Shown here piece after piece: positions 29,154 through 37,441 of a stretch of 64,000 nucleotides of DNA. The notes beneath the pieces were generated by a model. It was not told the origin of the DNA and searched no databases. It saw only the letters and a program-made list of their open reading frames with translations. Made by a program: the position numbers and the translations under genes. How positions within the stretch are numbered: position 1 is the first letter of the stretch; each line of letters begins with the position of its first letter. The stretch is taken from positions 124,001-188,000 of the forward strand of contig CAWIZJ010000056.1 of the NCBI GenBank assembly GCA_963840535.1, in the 5' to 3' direction. Origin of the DNA: VAZQ01 sp963840535. Its GTDB lineage: Bacteria; Pseudomonadota; Alphaproteobacteria; Rhizobiales; Xanthobacteraceae.

Positions 29154-29936
29154 TCAATGCCCGAACTGCTCGCGTACGACGCGCTCGTCCAGACCGTGGC
29201 CCGGATCGAACAGGAGCTGCATGCCGATGCCGTGGTCCATGTGGATGTCCACGGCCCGTACCGAACGCACCTCGTCGTGGTCGGCGACCGCCGCGACCGG
29301 GCGCTTCTCCGGTTCCAGCACCTCGACCCGCACGCGCGCGCGGTCCGGCAGCAACGCGCCGTGCCAGCGCCGCGGCCGGAACGGGCTGATCGGGGTGAGG
29401 GCCATCAGCGAGGCGCTGATCGGAATGATCGGGCCTTGCGCCGACAGGTTGTAGGCGGTCGAGCCGGCCGGCGTCGCCACCAGCACGCCGTCGGCGATCA
29501 GCTCGCGCAGCCGCTCCTCGCCGTCGATCAGGATCCGCAAGTGCGCGGCCTGGTAGGACTGACGAAACAGCGACACCTCGTTGAAGGCATGGAATTCCAC
29601 CTCGCCGCCGTCCTGATCACGGGCGCGCATCAACAGCGGATGGATGATGGTGATGCGGGCGGCGGCGAGGCGCTCGCGCAGCTCGTCGTCCCGGAACTCG
29701 TTCATCAGGAACCCGATGGTGCCGCGGTGCATGCCGTAGATCGGCTTGCCCGAGTGCATGAACCGGTGCAGGGTCTGCAGCATGAGGCCGTCACCGCCGA
29801 GCGCGACGATGACGTCGGCGTCCCCCGGGACCACATTGCCGTAGCTGGCGCTGAGTCGATGCTGTGCCGCTGTCGCCTCCGGAATGGGGCTTGCGACAAA
29901 AGCGATCCGCTCGTAGCTCGTGGGCGCGGCAATCAT
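29154..29936 (-). CDS. nadK: NAD kinase
   Basis: 260 residues, intact. It phosphorylates NAD to NADP. The phosphate-donor motif GGDGLMLQ, the conserved GTIGFLMNEF, and the NAD-binding VATPAGSTAYNLSAQGP are present. The start is 11 bases from a divergent ATG at 29948 that belongs to the 5' remnant of cutA, so the two genes once shared a very tight divergent promoter region. Confidence 0.95.
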   Translation of the reverse strand: MIAAPTSYERIAFVASPIPEATAAQHRLSASYGNVVPGDADVIVALGGDGLMLQTLHRFMHSGKPIYGMHRGTIGFLMNEFRDDELRERLAAARITIIHPLLMRARDQDGGEVEFHAFNEVSLFRQSYQAAHLRILIDGEERLRELIADGVLVATPAGSTAYNLSAQGPIIPISASLMALTPISPFRPRRWHGALLPDRARVRVEVLEPEKRPVAAVADHDEVRSVRAVDIHMDHGIGMQLLFDPGHGLDERVVREQFGH

Positions 29937-29947
29937 GGTGGCAGGTG

Positions 29948-29983
29948 ATGGAGCGTGCGGTTCTCGTCTATACGACCTACCCT
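29948..29983 (+). pseudogene. cutA: severed 5' end of cutA
   Basis: From an ATG at 29948 the first twelve codons read MERAVLVYTTYP, the normal start of CutA1 proteins, and then homology stops abruptly. The matching codons reappear in the intact cutA gene 1.3 kb further on (AVIVYTTYPS). The two DNA copies (29957-29983 and 31261-31288) agree at about 24 of 27 positions, with 15 consecutive identical bases. I read this as the original start of cutA, cut off by an insertion. Confidence 0.6.
29957..29983 (+). repeat. left copy of a direct repeat in cutA
   Basis: The 15-base core CGTCTATACGACCTA occurs here (29965-29979) and again at 31269-31283. The flanks are also similar (GCGGTTCT versus GCAGTTAT). 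The two copies bound a 1.28 kb segment. They fit either the crossover core of a site-specific integration in the 5' end of cutA or homologous exchange with a diverged cutA. Confidence 0.6.
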
Positions 29984-31260
29984 AAGCCAGCACCTAACCG
30001 ATTGATCGCACGAGGACTGAGGGAGGAATCAAAAGTTCGCATCGGGTCCTCGCCGAGGGTATGAACGATCATAATTGGGCCGCGCTCACGTCGCCGCCCC
30101 TCAATGCCGGATAGTCGCTTCGATCGTCGGTCGCATTGGTGCTGGGCCACGCCCGTCTCCTTCCAGTTGCCCCCAAAGGTGCTGGCTTACCAAAGTGCAC
30201 TTAACCCATTGATCCTACAAGGCCGCGCACAAGCGTTCGAGCCGCGTTCGAATCCTTGTTCGCTATTTCCCCCCACGCGACATGACCCGCTTCGCTGCCG
30301 CCCGCCCGGACTGCTTTGAATGAGGTCCTTGAGACTTCGCCCGAGACGATCAACCGACCAGGCCGTCGAAAACCGGCGCTTGGTTGCATCGCGGCATAGC
30401 GTGTCAAAAGGCGGGCGCGTGTCGCGACCCCTATTGAACCAAATACCCGCGACCACGACTAACTAGTGGTAGCATCATGGGTGGAGTTTTTTTGGGAGCA
30501 TCGGATTGCGGTTGAAAAAGTCAGGACTTCGGGGAAAAGGCCCCTTGGCAGTGATCGCAAGCGGCCTTGGGGTCTATGTCGCCGCTACCGTCGCCTTCGA
30601 TTGGTTTATTGCGCCCACGGTGGCGAAAAACCAGGCGGCGGTAGACGCTTACAACCCGCCTCTCGCAACGATCGCGCAGTACTCGGACGCGCCTTTTGCG
30701 TCTCCCGTTTGGTCATCACGGCCGTCTGCATCGAAGCCATCGACATCAGCCGCAATCGCGGCAACGCTATCGGCGCCCACCGAAGGGGCTGCCGACACTG
30801 CCCCGAAAAAAACAACGAAAAAGTCGGCACCGAGGGCCGCTCGGCACGGGCCGTTTGCATCTCCCGTTCGTTCAGAACTGCCGTCTCGGGTCGCATCGAA
30901 ACGACCGACGTCAGCCACGGCAGCGGTTTCGGCGTCCGCGAAAAAGACTGCCGATACTGTCGCGAAGAAAACAACGAAAAAAAAGTCGGCACGAAGGCCA
31001 CTCGGCACGAGCGACCGGCGAGAGACTTCTGGAACCGGTTCGATTTTGCCTGGGGCCGCCTCTAACGGCTCTCGTCAACGGTCCTGGAATCCTGCATTGA
31101 ATTTCAATTGACTTGTTCAAGTATAGCGCACTCCTGCTGATAGGCTTCCGATGCCGTCTTGCTTGGCACCACTCAGGTGGGCGTCTCGCGGGCGACTTGT
31201 TCGACTTCGGTTTCCGTGGCGTATTGCACGATGCTGCAGAATACACCTGAGCGGAATCAG
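29984..31260. mobile_element. element-like segment inserted in the 5' end of cutA
   Basis: This stretch lies between the two cutA 5' copies. It contains one plausible gene (30506-31111), no recognisable integrase or transposase, and several hundred bases (29990-30500) without coding signal and with lower GC than the surroundings. Two imperfect copies of a sequence like TAACCSATTGATC (29995-30008 and 30202-30215) occur in its left part. The final part supplies cutA with a new start and upstream region. Element status is inferred from the repeat boundaries and gene interruption; it could be a remnant whose recombinase was lost. Confidence 0.45.
30506..31111 (+). CDS. membrane-anchored Ala/Ser/Lys-rich protein with an internal duplication
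   Basis: 201 residues from a TTG preceded by GGGAG. A basic start (MRLKKSGLRGKG) leads into one hydrophobic helix (VIASGLGVYVAATVAFDWFI, about residues 16-35). The rest is low-complexity. Two related units of about 50 residues follow: one opens DAPFASPVWSS and ends APKKTTKKSAP, the other opens PFASPVRSELPS and ends AKKTTKKKSAR. The Lys/Thr clusters recall histone H1-like tails. No domain is recognised. It is the only gene-like feature of the segment lodged in cutA. Confidence 0.5.
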   Translation: MRLKKSGLRGKGPLAVIASGLGVYVAATVAFDWFIAPTVAKNQAAVDAYNPPLATIAQYSDAPFASPVWSSRPSASKPSTSAAIAATLSAPTEGAADTAPKKTTKKSAPRAARHGPFASPVRSELPSRVASKRPTSATAAVSASAKKTADTVAKKTTKKKSARRPLGTSDRRETSGTGSILPGAASNGSRQRSWNPALNFN

Positions 31261-31584
31261 GCAGTTATCGTCTATACGACCTATCCCTCGATTGTCGAGG
31301 CGGAGCAGGCCGGTCGCGTGCTGGTGGAACGCTGCCTGTGCGCATGCGTCAACATCCTGCCCGGCATGATCTCGCATTACCGTTGGCAGGGTGCGGTCGA
31401 GCGTGCCGAGGAAGTGGTGATGATCATCAAGACCCGTGCAGCGCTGGCCGAGCGGGTGCGGGCGGCGGTGAAGGAGATGCATTCCTACTCGACACCGGCG
31501 TTCCTGGTGATCGCGCTCGAGAGCATCGATGAGGCCTATCTCGACTGGTTGATGGCGTCGACTTTGCCCGCCGCCGAGACCTAG
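31231..31584 (+). CDS. cutA: divalent cation tolerance protein CutA
   Basis: 117 residues from the ATG at 31231. It forms the CutA1 trimer fold: AVIVYTTYPSIVEAEQAGRV, then CVNILPGMISHYRWQGAVE, then VVMIIKTRAAL and the C-terminal FLVIALESIDEAYLDWL. Linked to copper and divalent metal tolerance in E. coli; the exact role is debated. Its first ten codons (MLQNTPERNQ) differ from the severed native start next to nadK and appear to be supplied by the inserted segment. Confidence 0.9.
   Translation: MLQNTPERNQAVIVYTTYPSIVEAEQAGRVLVERCLCACVNILPGMISHYRWQGAVERAEEVVMIIKTRAALAERVRAAVKEMHSYSTPAFLVIALESIDEAYLDWLMASTLPAAET
31261..31288 (+). repeat. right copy of the cutA direct repeat
   Basis: This is the second copy of the 15-base core CGTCTATACGACCTA (31269-31283) within the coding sequence of the intact cutA. 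The bases just downstream (TCCCTCGATTG) continue as real cutA codons, whereas in the left copy homology ends, so this copy marks the right boundary of the inserted segment. Confidence 0.6.
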
Positions 31585-31688
31585 GGCGCGGGGGTCGAAC
31601 CGGCTTTGCCGGACGCCGGCCATTTGGCTTGTCCAGTCGATCAGCGGGGCCAAGGCGCCGAGCTGCGCGCCATAGTGCGCGACGCTCC

Positions 31689-32141
31689 TCAAGCGCTCTT
31701 TGGTCTCTTCTGAGAGCGGACGGGGCCAGCGGTCGCTCGCAGCGACGTGTTCAGGGCCACGGCGGCGCGAATGAGCGCCTTCAACGCCTTTTCATCAATC
31801 TTGTCGCCCTCATGGAAATCGATGGCGCGCCTGGTGTTGCCTTCGAGGCTGGAGTTGAAGAGGCCTGAAGGGTCCTCCAACGAGGCGCCCTTGGCGAAGG
31901 TCATCTTCACGACATTCTTGTATGTCTCACCGGTGCAGATCATTCCGGCGTGCGACCACACCGGAACCCCTCTCCACTTCCACTCCTCGACCACTTCGGG
32001 GTCGGCCTGCTTGATGAGAATTCGGACCCGAGCGAGCGTCTCGCCCCGCCAATCACTCAGCTCCTTGATTCTCGCATCAATCAGCTGAGCGGGAGAGTCC
32101 CCTCCTTTTCCTTCCTTCGAGCCGCTCTTCCTCTTCTTCAT
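31689..32141 (-). CDS. DUF1801 family protein
   Basis: 150 residues with a basic N-terminus (MKKRKSGSKEGKGGD), then the DUF1801 core: DWRGETLARVRILIKQADPE, VVEEWKWRGVPVWSHAGMIC, KMTFAKGASLEDPSGLFNSS and AIDFHEGDKIDEKAL. DUF1801 proteins resemble the YdhG/frataxin-like fold; their function is unknown. A second DUF1801 gene lies 280 bases upstream on the same strand, separated by two palindromic elements. Confidence 0.85.
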   Translation of the reverse strand: MKKRKSGSKEGKGGDSPAQLIDARIKELSDWRGETLARVRILIKQADPEVVEEWKWRGVPVWSHAGMICTGETYKNVVKMTFAKGASLEDPSGLFNSSLEGNTRRAIDFHEGDKIDEKALKALIRAAVALNTSLRATAGPVRSQKRPKSA

Positions 32142-32192
32142 GGTGTTGTCCCTTCTTCATGGTTGTGTCGCTCGCCCGTCACTTGAGTATCG

Positions 32193-32268
32193 CTAGTGTC
32201 CCGCTTCCGACGTTCGCTTCACATTGCAGCACGCTCGAGTGCGAACGTCGGAAGCAAAGGGACACTAG
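32193..32268. repeat. palindromic element 1, CTAGTGTCCC-bounded
   Basis: Arms 32193-32217 (starting CTAGTGTCCCGCTTCCGACG) and 32241-32268 (ending GGGACACTAG) are complementary except for a three-base bulge, around a 23-base loop. Total 76 bases. Transcribed RNA would form a long hairpin. The ends read C-TA-GTGTCCC and GGGACAC-TA-G, as expected of a miniature element flanked by a TA target site. Confidence 0.8.
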
Positions 32269-32281
32269 CAAGTCTATGGTG

Positions 32282-32360
32282 CTAGTGCGGTTTTTGTCTT
32301 TGACGTTCCGATGACGGAACTGCCGCGAGACTGATCGGAACGTCAAAGACACCGCACTAG
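32282..32360. repeat. palindromic element 2, CTAGTGCGG-bounded
   Basis: Arms 32282-32311 (starting CTAGTGCGGTTTTTGTCTTT) and 32335-32360 (ending ACACCGCACTAG) pair except for a small bulge, again around a 23-base loop. Total 79 bases. It starts 13 bases after element 1 and shares the CTAGTG/CACTAG termini and loop length, but the stem sequence differs. The two look like separate members of one class of miniature inverted-repeat elements. Confidence 0.8.
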
Positions 32361-32424
32361 TCAGCCCTTGCGGGCTGATGACTTGGCGTCCGCTCACGCC
32401 ACGCGCGCACCTCGCACTGGCCGC

Positions 32425-32982
32425 TCACATTCGTTCGCCGGGCAATTGGCTGGCTTGCTTCGCCCAAGCGGCTAGCTGAGCTTCGTCGAGCTGGTCGTCC
32501 TCATGGATATCGAGGTAGCGCGTGTCCTTGCTCTTGGACTCGCCGGGGGGGACAGGACGCAACGACGTGCCGCGGAAGAAAGCCACCTTGACATACTTCG
32601 TGAAGCAATGGACGCCGAGGAACCAGCCTTGGCCCTCGACTCCGTACAGCGGCGAGTTCCATTTGACTGCCTTGCGCACGCCGGGGACGGTGCGCACGAT
32701 GAGCGCGTCGAGGCGGCGCCCGACGTCGCGTTTCCAGCCCGGCATGGCCGCGATGTAGGCCTGCACAGGGGCGTCGCCGTCGGCCTTCGCGATCTGAGGG
32801 TTACCGCCGGCGAGGAAGGCCGGCTTTGCGACCCTGCGGGACTGCGACTTCGGTGCCGTCTTGCGCGGCTTGACCGCCTTCGCGGCGACCCGCTTGCCGG
32901 CGGCCTTCTTTGCGACCTTCGCCGACTTCTTGGACGTCCTTTTGGCAACGACGGGGAACGTGTGGGTCGCGGGTTTGCTCAT
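32425..32982 (-). CDS. DUF1801 family protein with a Lys/Ala-rich N-terminal tail
   Basis: 185 residues. The first 60 are a basic, Lys/Ala-rich tail (RTSKKSAKVAKKAAGKRVAA) like bacterial histone-H1 tails. The rest is a DUF1801 core: VQAYIAAMPGWKRDVGRRLD, VRKAVKWNSPLYGVEGQGWF, KYVKVAFFRGTSLRPVPPGE, LDIHEDDQLDEAQLAAW. The tail may bind nucleic acid; that is inference. It is a diverged paralog of the DUF1801 gene downstream. Confidence 0.82.
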   Translation of the reverse strand: MSKPATHTFPVVAKRTSKKSAKVAKKAAGKRVAAKAVKPRKTAPKSQSRRVAKPAFLAGGNPQIAKADGDAPVQAYIAAMPGWKRDVGRRLDALIVRTVPGVRKAVKWNSPLYGVEGQGWFLGVHCFTKYVKVAFFRGTSLRPVPPGESKSKDTRYLDIHEDDQLDEAQLAAWAKQASQLPGERM

Positions 32983-33495
32983 TGGTCCATCCTCTTGAGC
33001 AGATCCTCGAGGTGGTCATCGCGCCGTCCGCGTGCGTCGGTCTGCCGCCGGCGGCTTGGCTGCCGGGCGCGCGACGTCCGCACTTCAGCAAGCGTTAAGC
33101 CCTTTGGACTATCGTCGGCTCGGGGGACCATGTCGAAGGTTTCCGTGCGGCCACGGAACAGCTCGATCGGGGAGCTCGATCCTCATGTGCTTTGGATCAA
33201 GAGCGCGGTGCCCGCCGGGACGGGCCCGGTCTCCGGAGTCCGTGCCCATGCCGGGTTTGTACTGGCAGTCCATGTATCGCGTAGCTGGCAGTATGCGTAG
33301 CCGGCCTGGGTCACGGCAGCCGGCGTGCGGTGCCCCCAAAGCCCGCACGCCGGTCCACTATGCCAAGTCCGGCCGTCATATTCTGTAGCCGCGATGCAAC
33401 AGCGGGCGGTTTTGCGATGCCGCCTCGGGCCGTGCATATCCATGAGGAAGGCGGTGATTGGCCGGTCCGCCACGGTCGCGGATATGGAAGTCGGC
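32983..33495. other. intergenic region with one possible short gene
   Basis: Mostly empty. A 56-codon frame from the ATG at 33130 to 33300 on the plus strand (MSKVSVRPRNSSIGELDPHV at its start) has a GGGGGA upstream and reasonable codon use, but no family is recognised, so it is not called as a gene. The remainder to 33495 shows no coding signal on either strand. Confidence 0.3.
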
Positions 33496-34488
<993 letters not shown>

Positions 34489-34703
34489 GTCGGTCCTCCG
34501 CGATGATCTCCCGGCGCCGGCCGCCGAGTACGGCACGCGCAGCCTAGCGCGCGCCGCAACGGAAATGAAGCGTGCGGTCGCGACCGAAGGCTGAAGCCGA
34601 CGGCTGAGTGGGCTGCATGACGTGGGTTGCCCCGGAGCCGCGGCCGTGCTTGATCGCGCTGCGCAGCGCATGCTCGCTGCACCAACTCGGTCAGAGAGGA
34701 GCC

Positions 34704-35687
34704 ATGATCCGCAATTCGATCACGCGAAGGCAGTTTTCTCTCGGTATCGGCGCCGCGGCGGCCGGAATGCTTCCGGGGCTCGGGCGTGCGCAGGCCTACC
34801 CGAGCCGGCCGGTCCGCTTCATCCTTCCCTTCGCCGCCGGCGGCGTTGCCGACATCACGGCAAGGCTCGCTGCCGAGAAGCTCGGCGACAAGCTCGGGCA
34901 GCGCTTCGTGGTCGAGAATCAGCCGGGGCCGGGCGGGATTGCCGCAGCGCGCTCGGTGCTGTCCCAGCCGGCCGACGGCTATACCCTCGGGCTCGTCACC
35001 AACGGCACCGCGATCAGCGCAGCCATCTACAAGGCGCTGCCGTTCGATCCGGTGAAGGAGTTCGCGAACATCTCGACCATCGGCGCGTTCGACCTCGTCT
35101 TCGCCACCAATGCCGAGGCCACGATCCGCACGCTGCCGGATTTCATCAAGTCCGCCCGCGATGAGCCCGGCAAGCTCAATGTCGGGACCATCGCGGTGGG
35201 CAGCACGCAGAACCTGGGGGCCGAATTGTTCAAGGCGCAGGCCGGCGTCCAATTCCAGATCGTTCCCTATCGCACCACCCCGGACGTCATCGTGGCGCTG
35301 CTGCGCAACGATATCCAGCTCATGATCGATTTCTATGCGCCGATGAAGGCGACGCTTGCGGAGAAGAAGATCAGGCCCGTGGGTACGTCGGGGCCGCGGC
35401 GCTCGCCGTTCCTCGCGGACAGCCCGACCGTCGCGGAGGCGGTGCCCGGCTACGAGGTGACGTCGTGGAACGGGCTGTTCGCGCCGGCCGGAGCTCCCGC
35501 GGAGGTCATCGGTCTCCTCAACAAGTCGATTGCAGAGATCGTGGCTATCCCCGAGGTAAAGCAGCGATACGCGGATCTCGGCATCGAAGCTGCGGCGAGC
35601 TCGCCCGAGCAACTCAAGGCGCGGTTGGAGGCCGACATCAAGAAGTGGGCTGCCCTGATCGAGCGCGCCGGCATCCAGAAGCTGTGA
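34704..35687 (+). CDS. Bug/TctC-family receptor with a twin-arginine-type signal
   Basis: 327 residues from the ATG at 34704 (GAGAGGAG upstream). The N-terminus ITRRQFSLGIGAAAAGML matches a Tat signal (RRxFxxG), suggesting export of the folded receptor. Core landmarks: VRFILPFAAGGVADITARLA, VENQPGPGGIAAARSVL, VPYRTTPDVIVALLRNDI, VTSWNGLFAPAGAPAEVI. The ligand is not predictable. It is an orphan with respect to transporter genes. Confidence 0.88.
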   Translation: MIRNSITRRQFSLGIGAAAAGMLPGLGRAQAYPSRPVRFILPFAAGGVADITARLAAEKLGDKLGQRFVVENQPGPGGIAAARSVLSQPADGYTLGLVTNGTAISAAIYKALPFDPVKEFANISTIGAFDLVFATNAEATIRTLPDFIKSARDEPGKLNVGTIAVGSTQNLGAELFKAQAGVQFQIVPYRTTPDVIVALLRNDIQLMIDFYAPMKATLAEKKIRPVGTSGPRRSPFLADSPTVAEAVPGYEVTSWNGLFAPAGAPAEVIGLLNKSIAEIVAIPEVKQRYADLGIEAAASSPEQLKARLEADIKKWAALIERAGIQKL

Positions 35688-35991
35688 TGACGGCGTCGCT
35701 TCGGAGCGCCGGCTGGCCGGCCGCGAGGTGCGCTCCCGATCGCGCTCTCCGGAAAGGGAGGGCTGCGACAGCAACATCGTTGTGGACGGCAGGCGATGGC
35801 AATAGATCACATCGCACGCCACCGCATTGTGGCGCGACGAATACAGTTCGGATCGTTACGAATACGACCGACAACAAGCTGTTGCGATTCGTCTCACGCG
35901 TGTCACTCCGATCACGTTACTTACATCTGGCCTCTGTTAGAGTTTCCGGAGATTAGCCGATTCGGCTGGTCGGACACCATGGAGGGGATCC
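35688..35991 (+). promoter_or_regulatory. upstream region of a small hypothetical gene
   Basis: A 304-base gap without a gene. The latter half (35840-35950) is less GC-rich than the flanks and carries promoter-like AT patches (AGCTGTTGCGATTC and CTCTGTTAGAGTTTCC). GGAGGGG at 35982-35988 is the ribosome binding site of the next gene. Confidence 0.3.
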
Positions 35992-36336
35992 ATGAACGCG
36001 GCGGTTCTGGGAGGCCTGGTGGAGCAGTGGGTCTGGCGGTGTCAGAAGGTCGCCACGCAGTATCAATTGCGCCAAGCGATCGATCTGAAGGCCGAGGTCG
36101 AGAAGCTGGTGGGCCAGGCGATTGTGCAGGCGCAAATGCTGGAGGATAATGGTCCCGTGTTTCTCGCCAGGATCGAGAGCAGGCTCGGGATCAGGGCGCA
36201 CATCGCGGAGCTGCCGGAGCCGCTCGCGCCCGACAAGCTGACCGACCCGGTGCTCAACTCCGTCGGCCGTGCGCAGGCCCTGCACGCGCTGGCCGACGCC
36301 TTCGCCTGCGCAGCCGAGCGCCTCAAGCCCGCATAG
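35992..36336 (+). CDS. hypothetical protein
   Basis: 114 residues, predicted mostly helical (LKAEVEKLVGQAIVQAQMLE, ARIESRLGIRAHIAELPEPL, VGRAQALHALADAFACAAER). There is no signal peptide and no recognised family. A strong GGAGGGG sits four bases before the ATG, which supports translation. It lies 109 bases ahead of an ABC-type receptor gene on the same strand but need not be linked to it. Confidence 0.6.
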   Translation: MNAAVLGGLVEQWVWRCQKVATQYQLRQAIDLKAEVEKLVGQAIVQAQMLEDNGPVFLARIESRLGIRAHIAELPEPLAPDKLTDPVLNSVGRAQALHALADAFACAAERLKPA

Positions 36337-36445
36337 CAACGGGCGCCGACGGGACGACGAACGGGCAGCATCGCGACGCTCGCCCTCCGCGGCCGATTGG
36401 TGTGCTACCCTCCCGCCGGTTTGCCGGGCGGAAGAGGGTTGGGGC

Positions 36446-37441
36446 ATGAGGCGCCGCGAATTCGTCACGCTGCTCGCAGCCGCGGTCGCTGCCGCAACGG
36501 CGCAGCCACGCACGGCGCGTGCGCAACAGACTGCGAAACCCGTGCTCGGGTTTCTCGCGAGCGCGTGGCCTGACGTGTACGCGATCCGGCTCCGCGCGTT
36601 CCGCCAGGGGTTGAAGGACGCTGGCTATGTCGAGGGCCAGAATGTCGATATCGAGTATCGCTGGGCGGAGGCCCAAAACCACCGACTGCCGGTGCTTGCG
36701 GCTGAGTTGGTTCAGCGTCAGGTGTCGGTAATCGTGGCGGCCGGCGGCACGGCTTCGGCACTGGCTGCGAAAGCAGCGACAGCAAACATCCCAATTGTGT
36801 TCGGGGTAGCGAGCGACCCCGTCGGAATTGGGCTTGTCACCAGCTTGAACCGACCCGGCGGCAACGTGACGGGCGTGACGAGCTTGAATGTGGAGGTAGT
36901 GGCGAAGCGGCTCGAGCTCATGCGCGAATTGCTGCCCTCAGCCACCGCAGCGGCTTTGCTTGTCAACCCGGCCAGCCCGGCTCTTGCCGAGGCCTCGTCG
37001 CGAACGGCGCAGGCAGCGGCCGACGCCCTCGGTCTGCAGCTCCATGTTCTGCACGCGAGCAGCGAGCGCGATTTCGAGACCGTCTTTGCAACCTTGAGCC
37101 GGCTACGGGCAGCCGCACTCGTAATCGCTGCCGACAACTTCTTTACTGCTCGGAGCGAGCAACTTGCCGCGCTGACGGTTCGCCACGCGGTGCCCGCGAT
37201 CTACCAGTTTCATCAATTCACCACTGCCGGCGGCCTGATGAGCTACGGAAGCAGCGAAACGGAATATTACCGCCTGGTGGGCAATCTAGCCGGGAGAATT
37301 ATCAAGGGCGACAAACCGGCCGATCTGCCGGTCCAGCGATCCACGAAAGTCGAGCTGATCATCAACCTCAAATCCGCCAAGGCGCTCGGTCTCACCGTGC
37401 CGCTACCGCTGCTCGGCCGCGCCGACGAAGTTATTGAATGA
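36446..37441 (+). CDS. ABC_sub_bind-family solute-binding protein
   Basis: 331 residues. The N-terminus MRRREFVTLLAAAVAAATA is a Tat-like signal peptide ending at ARAQQ. The family hallmarks follow: VLGFLASAWPD, FRQGLKDAGYVEGQNVDIEY, then IPIVFGVASDPVGIGLVTSL, PGGNVTGVTSLN, and the near-invariant end LIINLKSAKALGLTVP with RADEVIE. These TrpX/YtrF-like receptors are greatly expanded in Bradyrhizobium relatives, usually as orphans, as here. The ligand is unknown. Its stop codon abuts the next receptor gene. Confidence 0.88.
   Translation: MRRREFVTLLAAAVAAATAQPRTARAQQTAKPVLGFLASAWPDVYAIRLRAFRQGLKDAGYVEGQNVDIEYRWAEAQNHRLPVLAAELVQRQVSVIVAAGGTASALAAKAATANIPIVFGVASDPVGIGLVTSLNRPGGNVTGVTSLNVEVVAKRLELMRELLPSATAAALLVNPASPALAEASSRTAQAAADALGLQLHVLHASSERDFETVFATLSRLRAAALVIAADNFFTARSEQLAALTVRHAVPAIYQFHQFTTAGGLMSYGSSETEYYRLVGNLAGRIIKGDKPADLPVQRSTKVELIINLKSAKALGLTVPLPLLGRADEVIE

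Noticed and set aside
30225..30290. GTTCGAATCC, a tRNA T-loop-like string, in the segment next to cutA
   Set aside because: The bases on each side do not form a T stem and no acceptor, D or anticodon arms can be drawn, so it is not a tRNA or a clear tRNA remnant.
33130..33300. A 56-codon plus-strand frame between the DUF1801 and Bug genes
   Set aside because: It has a weak ribosome binding site and no family resemblance; it is noted in the intergenic entry but not strong enough for a gene call.
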